Of a stretch of DNA of 64,000 nt, positions 35,750 to 46,632 are shown piece after piece. Position 1 is the stretch's first letter; each line of letters starts with the position of its first letter. Made by a program: the position numbers and the translations under genes. Location: the NCBI RefSeq assembly GCF_010389155.1, contig NC_057766.1, forward strand, positions 32,063,516 to 32,127,515. Direction: 5' to 3'. This DNA is from Erigeron canadensis. Lineage: Eukaryota; Streptophyta; Magnoliopsida; Asterales; Asteraceae. The notes under the pieces are model-generated. The model was not told where the DNA came from. It was given only the letters and a program-made list of their open reading frames with translations, and searched no databases.

Positions 35750-38700
35750 TCAATACGTGTTGCGCTTCCTCTTCTTGTTGGTTGAACCACTGTTGCGCTT
35801 CCTCTTCTTGTTGGTTGAACCGTAGTTTCCTGTTATTCGTTGTATGAAATAATTAGACCAAAAGGTAAAGAAAATGAATCAACTAAACAAGTTCCGAAGC
35901 ACTACATTTATTTTCATCCTGAAATACAAAATCCGTAAGTTTTTAATTGATGATCAACGATGACTGAAATCATCCAAGGGCTTTAGTTTATGCAATGATA
36001 AAACCTACAAGATTTCCCTTTTGAGAAACAACACCAACAAACATGAGAACGGACCCTGGCTCTATAATAAAGAACAATGCAATGCTGCTTAACGTATAAT
36101 TAAATATCGCTGATCAGGAGATTTATTCAGATTTCTATCCCAATGGAATGTCTAATATATACGACTGCCATCAATTTCAGATTGAACACGTTGGTCTCGC
36201 ACAGTGCAAGTTACCCCTCTTTTAACAATCTGTTTTTGATGTTCATATAATTACAAAATACACAGGTTAGCAAAAAACAAGTGCTACTCGTGTATGGAAA
36301 AAGCTTATTCTGACAAGGCGTATTCTATCATAACTCGTTCCTGCCAAGAAAAAAAGTGCAGCACCAATAAATTCATGAGATATTATTTGTAATATAGCTC
36401 CGCTGAGTCCCGTATCGGTTATAGAAGCAATTCCTAAAACAAGTGCTACTCATGTATGGGAAAAGCTTATTCTGACCAAACACTAGTAAAAGCAACGGGA
36501 CTTTTGTGTGTTTTTGATTGTGTTCGTTAGTGATAGTGATAAAAAGAACAATAGTAAAACACATCTCATATACAAAACGAATTGCCACCCATAAATACCT
36601 TTGTCTTTCGGGTTGTCCAAGGCCTCTTCAATTTTGATAATAGCATCTCCCATAAATTTAGTGATGGCCTTTTTTAAGTTAGGCCATGATCCCTTTATGC
36701 GACGAGCCTCCTGCTGTAGACCCAGTGTGACATATGAACCACCACCTGTATTGCCACTTCCACTGGCACTACTGTTCAGGTGGCTGTTGGAACTGATGGC
36801 AATCCCTGTTGTACCAATTAGAGGATACTTCTTGGGACTTTGACCAAGTTTGGCAAGATCAAACGACGGCTCACTTGGAGTAACCAAGGACCACACCACT
36901 AGTGAGCCTGACCGGCTAACACTCACCTCTTGGAGTAAGAGCTCATTGCCAAATGACTGATTAGCCTGTTGCAACAAATATGTCTAATGTAAAACACACC
37001 AAATTAAGTCACCCCAAAAAAACTTGTGTGTCAACATACCTGAACTGATATCTTGTTCCTGGGGTCACCACCAGTTGTGTAACATGCCACCTCTGTGAGT
37101 GGACCAATCCTCCCAGACGCATCCAGCTGTGAAAACAAAGTTAAGATGGAATATGATTGAGTGCGTATGTGTGTGTGAATGTATAGTACAGTACCTCGTG
37201 ACGTCTACGTTCATCCCCAAGGATTTTTAAGACGAAGTCTGGAGAATGTGGCAGACTAAAGGTGGCGGTTGCTAATATGACAAGTTCAGTTGGATCATTA
37301 TGATAGCGGGAGAAGTTGACCTTTAAAAGAACCTTCGACTGAGGGGGGGCAGAAACACACAAGGACTGCGGATTTTTCCAACCAAAAGAAATAATATTTA
37401 AACAGAAGTGATGAACCATCCTTTTTGAAAACCTCATCACACATCTCTTCTCCCACTCCCATGGATCCTCTGTCCATGAATCAGATACTCAATCATGATA
37501 TGCAGATCAACAGTTGGTCATTCACCACTACATAAAAAGTTAATGAACAGAGAAGAATGTACCTTCTGCTAAGTTTGGATTGAAAAAATAAGCCTTCGTC
37601 TGATGAAAAGATCTTCTTTCACACGATCGTTCAAGGCACGCAACCCATCGATCGGCTCCAAATGCAAAGCCTCTACTGCACAGATCGTTGTAGAGCTTGG
37701 GGTCTAGGTAACTTTGTTTGAATTCCAAATGCTCCACCCATGTGACCTGTTCAAATCAGGATATAAGGCAACGTGTCATACATGATGTGTGTGTGTGTGT
37801 GTGCACGCGTGTTTAGTGTGGTTGTTTACGGACAGCAAATGAAAGAAGTGTGATCATAAAACACCTGGGACAATCCATCGGCCGTTCCTTGAATCAAACA
37901 CCCACAAGGGTAACCAACGTTTAGCGAGCTGTCAACTGACACGTCAGCTACTACCCAAGTCGAGTCATCGATTTTTTTACAAGTTCTGAGGATAACAAAG
38001 ATCCTTTCGGGAACAAGAGGTGTAGTCGCCTGCAACTGTGTTTGGATCTGAGGGGCAAAATACGTACAGCATGGTAAGCAAGGAAAGAAACAAACGTATG
38101 CGTGCAGAAAACAATTTTTAAAAAAATTAGCGAGTGGAGGAGGGCGGGTGACATACAAGCTGCACGGAGCCATCTGGGGTACGAGACAAGAATCGAAGAC
38201 CAGCAGCTGTTGACACTATGGATGGGAACAGATATAGCCAAGCTTTCTGGAAAGATGGAATAGAAAAGTTAACAGATTGGATAACAAACTTTATAATTAA
38301 AGTAACTGAACAAAGAATGATATTTTGAAAATACGACGTACAGGACAGGTGAACTTCTTGGCCAGGGAGGAGTGTTCCATGTTAACAATAGCAGAAGCCC
38401 TGGATGAGTGAGTCCATGAAGAATTTGGCCCATCAACATCTGGTGTGCTGCTGCTGCTGCTGCTGGTCCTCTTACACTTGAGCCTGGGGAAAGTTTGTTG
38501 ATAATGTAGCTGGCTAAGAAGGCCGTCGTTGGTCCAGAAAAGGCCATCTTTGTCGAGAGCAAGAGCAGACAACTCATGGACAGCGCAGTCAGCAACGAGG
38601 GAGTGGTCGATACATCCATTCTTTGCTAAGAAACCGGTAATGACTGGACGTGATGTTGGATCAAACTGTACGTATGATTTGGAAACATCAACATATATGT

Positions 38701-39449
38701 ACATACACACACACACACACATAATGTAACGATGATAATAATAATAACTAATCATCCATTCATATATACTAACTTGATTGATTGTTAAAAAGGCATGCAG
38801 GCTAATAATAACAAGGAATTATTAATGATAAATATGAACAACCCAATCCATATATATACGATTAAGTAAATGAAAACCGTTTAGTTATAATAACTTTAGC
38901 TATAACGAATTGAATAAGTAATAAAAAAGAAGAAGAAGAAGAAAAAATTAACCTGCTGTTGTGCTGGTAATGGAGCAAAAGAAATAGCACCTTTAAGCAG
39001 CTCCAATTCGAGAGACATTTGTTTTGCTTGTTTTTCCCGCAGATACTCGTACTAACATTAACATTTAATATTAATAAATAAATAAATAAAATCCTCGATC
39101 GAGCATCATCATCAAAATATATAGTAATCGATAAAATAATAGTAATGGGAATTTCATGTATAGAGATATGTGCGTACCCAATAACCTTCTTCTTCAGAGT
39201 CTAAAAAACGTTCTCTTTCTTCTTTACGTACATAAACACGCTCATCTTTTTTAGGGTCTAAAGTAACTTCTCGTTTTTCATGTGTTTGGCTCTGATGAGT
39301 CTGCTAAAAGATAAAGTTAAAATTTTTTTAACAAAAAAGGAACATCATCATCAAAATTGAAAATCAAAATTTTTGAGTAATAAGGTACGTACATCTAAGA
39401 AACCACCTGCTGCTTCTGCCTTTCTTTTTAGGAATTCCAGATATGCCAT
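35750..39449 (-). CDS. START/HD-SAD protein, HD-Zip IV-like but without homeodomain
   Basis: Eleven exons, highest first: 39393-39449, 39178-39300, 38953-39051, 38342-38665, 38157-38246, 37865-38047, 37563-37746, 37195-37469, 37040-37126, 36599-36965, 35750-35829. They sum to 1869 nt, 622 aa, in frame. Residues about 125-355 match the START domain of HD-Zip IV factors ([44 protein letters not shown]). Residues 380-597 match the HD-SAD region ([32 protein letters not shown]). There is no homeodomain or leucine zipper. The N-terminus is instead about 93 residues of charged, Glu/Lys-rich sequence ([35 protein letters not shown]). The C-terminus has two copies of [10 protein letters not shown], strong NLS candidates. 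START domains of this class bind lipids. This could be a nuclear lipid-sensing cofactor or competitor of HD-Zip IV proteins; that is inference. Confidence 0.85.
35759..35821 (-). repeat. 33-bp tandem duplication of an NLS-coding segment
   Basis: A 30-bp segment coding [10 protein letters not shown] occurs at 35792-35821 and again at 35759-35788 with a 33-bp period and no mismatch. It keeps the frame and doubles a basic NLS in the last exon of the START/HD-SAD gene. Confidence 0.95.
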
Positions 39450-39819
39450 CGATCGATAATTCCACCGGAGATTTCTCTTATATTCTCAGAGTTCTTTTTT
39501 TAAGGAAAAAATAAAAGAAGACGGGATAGAGAAGAAAAGATAAAAAAATATATATTTATAAAATCAAAAGAAAGTGAATAAAAAGATTTATATATATTTT
39601 TGAGTTATAAATATATGTAATTTTACATTTATAAATTATAATTCATATAAAGGTTTGAAGGGTATTGATAAATTTATAGCTTATCCTTCTAAATCTTGTC
39701 AAATATAGAGAGAGTTTTTAGGTCCTAACCCTCCATTTTTCCTTTCCATTACTTTCCTTTCTTTTAATAAAAAAAACTCAAGAATACAAAAACATAAGTT
39801 TTCTATCATTTAGGTAGAA

Positions 39820-39960
39820 ACTGGAAGCAGTCTCTCTACTTAGGTAGGGGTAAGATCTGTCTACATCTTAACCTCTCCCATACACCGTCGAGGTATTGGG
39901 GCTCAAAACCAGCGAAAGGCGGTACTGAGCAGTTCTTTCTTACTTTCTTGACAAAAACAT
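39820..39960 (+). mobile_element. SINE-like fragment
   Basis: The stretch with gcagtctctctacttaggta, ggggtaagatctgtctacat and cttaacctctcccata resembles the 3' half of tRNA-derived plant SINEs of the Au type. The 5' tRNA-like promoter half is not recognisable, so this is a fragment at best. Confidence 0.4.
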
Positions 39961-41681
39961 AAGTTTTCATCTTCTTCCCTTTCTTATCCCGTAACAATAA
40001 AACTCAAAAGTGCACCCTTAGGGTTTTCTCTCACTTTTATTTCTCCCTTTCCTTTTCCCATAGCCCTCTTTTTATTTTATTTACTTACATATATACCGAA
40101 ATCAAACCAATCAGAGATCTTAGAGCAATTGTCACAAATCGTCCATGTGGTTCTCTCTCTCTCTCCCTCTTCCATTAAGTATCCCTAGGGTATTCATTTC
40201 TATCGCTAACCGTTCCTCTCACTAACCACCGTCACTTTTGATCCGTTAAACCTTATCCGTACACCAACCACATTATTTTTATTTATTTTTTTTAATCCTT
40301 GAATTCATTATTTACATTTACATGAACGAGTCATATGCCCGCGCAATGCGGCGTCAATGGTGGTGGCGGTGACGGTTGTGTCGAAAGCGCTGGCTGTGAC
40401 AGGTAGTGAGAGCGGCAATGATGGTGAATATTAAAATAATTAATGTTAAAGGTGCGTGGTAATGTACTTATTTTAATAGCTGAGGAGTTTATTTTGTAAA
40501 TTATTTAGTTAAGGGTATTATACATAGATATTAGGTAAAGATATTTAAATTAGTAAATAAATAAAAGAGGTATTTTGGGTAGTTTAAAGTTGTAATTTGA
40601 GAAAAAGGAGAGGAGTTGATGATTTATATAATAGTATAGATATAAATCTAGATAAATATAGATATTTTTTAATTTATAAACACATGGTGATTGGACCATG
40701 TGAAATATAGAAGCTTTGAAGCTCGTAAAAGTTGTATAAGAATTTATGTCGACGGACAAGTGAAAACCCAATGGTCACTAGTAGTTCATCAAATGTTACA
40801 TTTATACGAATCTATACTTCTATGTACACAAACCATTTATGTTTGTCATCTGCTTACAATTTTGGCAGCATGGACTATGTTTAGGACATCTGTGAATAGC
40901 CAAATACAGTCCCGCCATCTAACATGGTTCATTTACTATGTGTTGCATCTTCTATGTTGATCAATGGGTTTTTTTATTTTACAAATAATGTAGTGGGGAG
41001 AAATATATATTTCAAAAACACTCAACGTTGAAAACACTATTGCCTTGCGCCACAACAACATAAAGCGAGTGTACGGTTAATCATGTCGTCTATTTGTTCA
41101 TCAAACAGCAGGTTGTCATCCCATGGGGATGAATGATTGATTTAAGAATTTGTTGACGATTCTCCCGAGGTATAAAGCATGGTGATGCTTAACGCCATGT
41201 CAGTGTATGTGTTTGTGTGGGTGATGGAGCCATTTCACAGGAGATGTGAGAATGAGTCCTCTATCAAGGTTATGCCCTTTTTATATAGAAGGAGCTTGTC
41301 TTGTAGAACAAGCGGGGAGATTTGGAAGAATCTCTGACTAAATGTGTGGGATAACAGCGAGTTGGTTGAGATATGGGCAGGAAGATAATATTTTCCATAT
41401 TTGGATAGAGATAAGCAGGCAAGGCTGCGTGATAAATGAAGGTTGCGTTCCGTCTAAGTCTGCGTATAGGCTCCGTAGTAAGGCTAGGTGGGTAACACCA
41501 ACATCGTCCATTGGTTTGGGCTCTTCCCCTATCTTTAGTTGATGACTACTATCGATATAATTTATTTCTATCTAGTTCATGTTCACAATGAATCAAGCCC
41601 AACAACGTCCCTAAAACAGCTTCCATACATCAAATAAGTTGCATACTAAGTGAATACGGAGTAATAAATATCAATATCTCG

Positions 41682-41833
41682 TTAATCCTTTTGACTTATA
41701 GTCATGAATTTTTCTTTACTACTACCCATACATACATATATCTGTATCTGTATCCATCACCGTTAATCCTTTTGACTTATTGTCATGAATTCTTCTTTAC
41801 TACTTCTACATACATACATATATCCATCGTCAT
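41682..41833. repeat. Tandem duplication, about 80-bp unit
   Basis: Two diverged copies start cgttaatccttttgacttat, at about 41682 and 41761. Each runs through a catgaatt...tctttactac segment to a catacatacatatat run. No coding role is visible. Confidence 0.7.
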
Positions 41834-41936
41834 CAATTCATCCTCTTAATCTTTGATGAGAAAATTCTTACACACCCAATTCCCATTCTTATATTCTTTC
41901 CAATTCAAGGTTTGTCTTTTCTTATAATCTAGTAAT

Positions 41937-42064
41937 ACTATAACAATAATAATAATAAATTACTATTATTATGATTATGATTTTGATTATGATTATGATT
42001 TTTGCTAAAAAAAAAATAAAAAATAAAAAATAATAATAATAATAATAAGAAGAACAACAACAAC
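41937..42064. repeat. Microsatellite cluster (AAT, GATTAT, AAC)
   Basis: Consecutive simple runs of aat, attatg/gattatg and aac motifs lie here, on an otherwise non-coding background. Confidence 0.85.
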
Positions 42065-42773
42065 ATAGTTGTGGTTTCCTTACTTCCCACATGACCTCTT
42101 TTTTTCTATTCCTTATGCTGAGCTCGAACAACAAAAGGTCAAAGGTTTGGGTTTTCTTTCTTTCCTTGGGCTGACTTCACGAGCAAAAGGGCTGTAGCCC
42201 ATTAGTGTTTCTTGCGTCCAGCACTCACACGCACTACATGCACCACACCTTTTTACTGTCCGCGCATTGTAGCGGCACGATCTATAACGTTTTAGACACC
42301 ATAAGGGTTTATAGCGTTCAGTTTACTTTCATGAGATGCATCAATGCAAGATCTAACCATATATATCATTCTAAAAATAAGTCGTGTATTAGGTGCAAAA
42401 AATAATGAAGTGCAAACACTAACCATGAAAAATAACCACTTACAATTGTAGTGGAGGAGACCAAGACAATTAAAAAAATAAATAGTCAAAGATTAAAATT
42501 TAATATGAATATACATAGGACATAATTGGTTCATAATTTCGTGAGTTATAAAAATGTAATTATTGTTTAAACATTTTGTAATATAATATATGACAATTAA
42601 AATGTTTTTTCTTATCTGTAGCAATACCTTCAGCAATAATTTTATAGTTAAAAGAAATATCATTTTGAATTTGAGACTTTTAAGTCGATTTGAACTAATA
42701 AGAAGGTGTAGACTTCTTTGCACATCATTTTCCCCTTTTAGCTTTTCGCCAATGTATTAAAAAGGGTTCAAAC

Positions 42774-43208
42774 CATTGTTGTTAAACTCGTACGAGTCAC
42801 GAGTCGACTCGTACGAGTCGAGTCAAAATAAAGGGAAAACGAGGCGACTCGATGGAATGACTCGTTTTACCCCAAACTCGTAACATGACTCGTGTTTTGT
42901 GGTGCGAGTCGGTCCGAGTCATGTACGAGTCACGAGTCACAAAATAATTCTTAAATTTTTTTTATTTTTTAATTTTTTTTAATATAACTCTTTTATTTGC
43001 TTTTTAATTTACTTTGATTTTAATAGTATTTTTATTTTTAGCTTATCATATTAATAAATTACAATATTTTTACAATAAATAATTACACATAATTATAAAA
43101 ATATACATTTTCAAATATCCTGACTCTTATGATTCGAGTCACGTTTCGAGTCACGAGCCGAAAAATCAGATTTCGAGTCGAGTCGAGATTTACGAGTCGA
43201 CAATTATG
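42774..43208. mobile_element. hAT-type MITE, 435 bp, inserted after block duplication
   Basis: The ends are CATTGTTGTTAAACTCGTA and, as reverse complement, CATAATTGTCGACTCGTA. The perfect 8-bp duplication gttcaaac flanks it (42766-42773 and 43209-43216). Copy A has the single uninterrupted site near 29220. Both arms are made of CGAGTC/GACTCG repeats in opposite orientation, with an AT-rich middle. No protein is encoded. Confidence 0.93.
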
Positions 43209-43451
43209 GTTCAAACAATTATCATTGAATGCATTAAGATGATGTAAATATATGATGCAACAGCCATACTATTCAAACTATTATTTTGCATAAAATATCT
43301 CTATAATCATAATGCTAAGTTTGGATTTTAATTCAAAATATTTAAAAAACAAAAAGTTCCATGACTTCCATCATTCTTAAATGACTTAGACAAAAAGCTA
43401 AATGAAAATATCCGCCATTGACAATTGACCTGTTACTCATTTTGGTATCTA

Positions 43452-43459
43452 TATATATA
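43452..43459 (+). promoter_or_regulatory. TATA box of GH81 gene 3
   Basis: TATATATA lies 50 bp before the ATG at 43503, as in the duplicate gene. The MITE sits about 240 bp further upstream, so it may alter the distal promoter but not the core. Confidence 0.6.
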
Positions 43460-43502
43460 ACATGATTCTTCATGCTAATTTATTCCTCATCAAATCTTAA
43501 AA

Positions 43503-45569
43503 ATGCTAATTTTATGGTCTTATTTGTTTCTCTTCGCATTTGGATACAACTCCCCTGTACCCTCTCTAGCTCAGCCTACCACCACCATCACCACCGGCAG
43601 CCCATTCACTTTTCCGGCGGCCCGGTCCACTGTCTTACCCGACCCGTCAACATACTTCTCTTCCAACCTCCTTTCATCCCCTCTCCCCACTAACACATTC
43701 TTCCAAAACTTTGTTCTCAACAATGGCAGTCAACCAGAATACATACACCCATATCTCATTCAATCATCATTTTCATCACTTTCTGTTTCTTACCCATTTA
43801 TCTTCTCCAACTCTTCTTTCGCATCCCAAATCTTTAGCCCGGATTTCACCATATCCGGGTTAAATAACCCGAATCCGAACCAAACCCATGTCATATCTTC
43901 CTTTGATGACCTTAGTGTCACTTTAGACCTTAAACCAAGTTTAAGATTCTTTCTTGTTAGAGGCAGCCCTTATATAACATGTCAGGTACTACAAAGTTTG
44001 AAACTTTCCATTTCAACTAATCATAAAGTTGTTAACTTTGTTCCCAATTCATCAAAAGCTAGATTTAAGATTAGTCTTGATAATGGTCAAACATGGATTT
44101 TGTATGCATCTTCACCTATAACTTTGTCCCATGATGTTTCCAAGATTGTTTCAAAAGAATTTAGTGGTGTAATAAGACTTGCAGTATTGCCTAACTCGAA
44201 TTCTAAATACGAATCGGTTCTTAATAAGTTTAGTACTCGTTATCCAGTTTCGGGTCGTGCTGTGTTTAGTAAACCATCTTCTGTTGAATACAAATGGGAG
44301 AAGAAAGGGAGTGGCGATTTTTTAATGTTAGCAAACCCTTTACATATTCGTCTTCTGGACGTGGACGATGATAGTGATATTAAAGTTCTTGATGATTTTA
44401 AGTACAATAGTATAGATGGTGAGCTTGTTGGTGTTGTTGGTGATTCATGGGTCTTGAAAACAGATTTGGTTCCTATAACGTGGCATTCGATAAAAGGCGT
44501 TAAACAAGAGTCATACCCTGAAATTATCAAGGCACTTATGCAAGATGTGAAGGAATTGAATTCAAGTAATATATCTACTACATCATCATACTTTTTTGGG
44601 AAATTGGTAGCAAGGGGAGCTAGGTTAGCATTGATAGCTGAAGAGATTGGTTATCTTGATGTGATGCCGAAAATTAAAACCTTTTTGAAAGGTACTATTG
44701 AGCCGTGGTTAAATGGTACATTTGATGGTAACGCGTTTTTGTATGATAAATCATGGCGTGGACTTATAACTAGAGCAGGGTCTAATGATACTACTGGAGA
44801 TTTTGGTTTTGGGATTTATAATGATCACCATTTTCATATCGGTTATTATCTTTATGGAATAGCAGTTCTTGCTAAGATAGATCCTGATTGGGGAAGAAAG
44901 TATAGACCTCAAGCATACTCTTTGATGCTAGATTTCATGACACTGGATAGAAGTCCAAATTTGAAGTATACGCGTTTGAGGAACTTTGATTCGTGGAAGC
45001 TACACTCATGGGCTGCAGGATTGACAGAGTTTGAAAACGGAAGGAATCAAGAAAGTACAAGTGAAGCTGTAAACGCGTATTACTCTGCTGCTTTAATAGG
45101 GTTAGCTTATGGAGATAAACGTCTAGTTACACTTGCAACGTTGCTTACCACGGTTGAAATTCATGCTGCGCAAACATGGTGGCATGTTAAAGAAGACAGT
45201 AAACTCTATGGTACAGATTTCACTCGTGAGAATAGAGTCGTGGGAATTCTTTGGGCTAACAAAAGAGATAGTATCCTATGGTTTGCCCCAGCCGATCAGA
45301 GAGAGTTTAGGCTCGGAATTCAGCTACTCCCTATTACACCGATCGCAGAAGTCTTATTTTCGGACGTGGAGTATGTAAAACAGCTTGTAGATTGGACTTT
45401 GCCTTCTTTGAAAAGAAAAGGTGTTGGTGAAGGATGGAAAGGATTTGTGTATGCATTGGAAGGTATTTATGAGAACAATATTGCTCTCAAGAAAATCAGA
45501 AAGTTAACTGGACATGATGATGGGAATTCACTAAGTAATATGTTATGGTGGATCTTTAGCAGGGGATGA
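43503..45569 (+). CDS. GH81 endo-beta-1,3-glucanase, secreted copy B
   Basis: This intronless 688-aa frame is nearly identical to the copy at 29533. It has the same signal peptide apart from one Thr-to-Ala change. The catalytic positions are intact: D441 in NDHHFHIGY, E517 and E521 in NQESTSEAVNAY. It is two residues longer because LLDVDDDSDIK replaces LLDDDSDIK. Changes are spread along the protein and conservative, with no stop or frameshift, so both copies look functional. The 5' flank differs by a hAT MITE, which could give different expression. Confidence 0.96.
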   Translation: MLILWSYLFLFAFGYNSPVPSLAQPTTTITTGSPFTFPAARSTVLPDPSTYFSSNLLSSPLPTNTFFQNFVLNNGSQPEYIHPYLIQSSFSSLSVSYPFIFSNSSFASQIFSPDFTISGLNNPNPNQTHVISSFDDLSVTLDLKPSLRFFLVRGSPYITCQVLQSLKLSISTNHKVVNFVPNSSKARFKISLDNGQTWILYASSPITLSHDVSKIVSKEFSGVIRLAVLPNSNSKYESVLNKFSTRYPVSGRAVFSKPSSVEYKWEKKGSGDFLMLANPLHIRLLDVDDDSDIKVLDDFKYNSIDGELVGVVGDSWVLKTDLVPITWHSIKGVKQESYPEIIKALMQDVKELNSSNISTTSSYFFGKLVARGARLALIAEEIGYLDVMPKIKTFLKGTIEPWLNGTFDGNAFLYDKSWRGLITRAGSNDTTGDFGFGIYNDHHFHIGYYLYGIAVLAKIDPDWGRKYRPQAYSLMLDFMTLDRSPNLKYTRLRNFDSWKLHSWAAGLTEFENGRNQESTSEAVNAYYSAALIGLAYGDKRLVTLATLLTTVEIHAAQTWWHVKEDSKLYGTDFTRENRVVGILWANKRDSILWFAPADQREFRLGIQLLPITPIAEVLFSDVEYVKQLVDWTLPSLKRKGVGEGWKGFVYALEGIYENNIALKKIRKLTGHDDGNSLSNMLWWIFSRG

Positions 45570-45781
45570 TAAACATTTATTGGTTTAGGTCTTTTGTTGT
45601 CACTTTACACTTGATTTTTTGGAACATTTGTGTTGATTTTGTTCTGTTTTTTGGATTTGTTAGTTTGAGGTTGTTATTGGGAATAGCATGTATGTGGGGC
45701 CATTGTTCTGTGTTCTACATTCCTGCCATATGATTGGTGGGTCTGTGGTGTGTTTTTATTAATGTTATTTTTGAGTTAATA

Positions 45782-46139
45782 CTTAGGCTGGTGCTTATAT
45801 CACCTTCTCCCGAGCGTCCTTGCAAGCCTAAAACGCGGACGGCTATAGGCCGTGATCTTCTATGCGTGAGTGTCCTTCCACCAATTCTTCCTTAAGAAGT
45901 TGCAAGACGTCCAAGGTGGGTCCTTTTATCTCTTTTTTGTTTTGTTTTATATATATGTAAGGTATAAATAGGTGTATTTGTGTGTGTGAGATAAATTTTA
46001 TTTAATTGATGATGTGGTGAAAAAGTTCTGAAGAAGCTGTCCTTATAGACAATGAGTATCCTGAAAGGAGTCCTGTGTTATGTGATGCTGATGTGACAGT
46101 GAAAAAGTTGGAGGACGGTCCTCCTTATAAACACAACCC
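45782..46139. mobile_element. 358-bp non-autonomous element downstream of GH81 gene 3
   Basis: Copy A reads ...gagttaatatata... at the matching site, while copy B has 358 bp between two copies of ttaata (45776-45781 and 46140-46145). Near the ends, GGCTGGTGCTTATA and the reverse complement GGGTTGTGTTTATA match at 11 of 14 positions. A 3-bp TTA duplication with PIF/Harbinger ends is an alternative reading. The interior is non-coding. Confidence 0.85.
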
Positions 46140-46632
46140 TTAATATATAAGTCGTTGCATATTAATGAGATGGGAAAAAAAAGTATTGACAAAATAGAAC
46201 GTGTGAAGAGAAAGAAAGACTATTAATTTAGTAGTTGCAGATGTCAACTAACATGTTGAAAAATTCCATCTCAAATTCTCAACATTTTGTACTTTAGTAA
46301 CCTACTAACCTTTTTGCAACTTATATTAAATGGATAATCCATTCATTATAATTCTTACCAAACATGTTTAAACGGCTTGATTGAGAGAAATTAAATTATG
46401 TAATACTAAAGCCAAGAATCATTTGGTTTCGAAATGCTTATTACTCCATGTTTTAATTTTGAAGAGCAAATGTTAAAATAAAATGCTGACGTACAAGCCT
46501 CCTCAAAGGGAAATTATTTTGCTAGAACTAGAAAAATAACATGTATAATCGAAGTCAAGAGTAGTGCATGCTTCGTGCCGTGAGGGCCGATGAATGTCCT
46601 TTAATTAAATAACAAGTCTGTATACATATATT

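Larger units (their letters stand above)
39450..42657. other. Intergenic region, AT-rich with SSRs
   Basis: This is the promoter side of the START gene followed by DNA with no supportable exon. It contains a SINE-like fragment (39820-39960), an 80-bp tandem duplication (41682-41833) and microsatellites of AAT and GATTAT type (about 41940-42064). Confidence 0.5.
42658..46632 (+). repeat. Duplicated block, copy B (with GH81 gene 3)
   Basis: This is the partner of 29117-33466, about 13.5 kb away and in the same orientation, with the START gene between. It carries two insertions absent from copy A, at 42774-43208 and 45782-46139. It lacks the LINE and the 430-bp segment of copy A. Confidence 0.85.

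Noticed and set aside
38700..39460. Search for a homeodomain or zipper exon upstream in the START gene
   Set aside because: No sequence resembling the third helix (WFQNRR type) was seen on the minus strand between the first exons or just upstream of the ATG.
41342..41542. 66-aa plus-strand open frame (MCGITASWLRYGQED...)
   Set aside because: I considered a LINE-derived remnant because of a Trp/Cys-rich look, but no conserved motif order was found. Not supportable.
42774..43208. CGAGTC-rich stretch considered as satellite or regulatory array
   Set aside because: The 8-bp target duplication, inverted ends and empty site in the sister block show that it is a hAT-type MITE.
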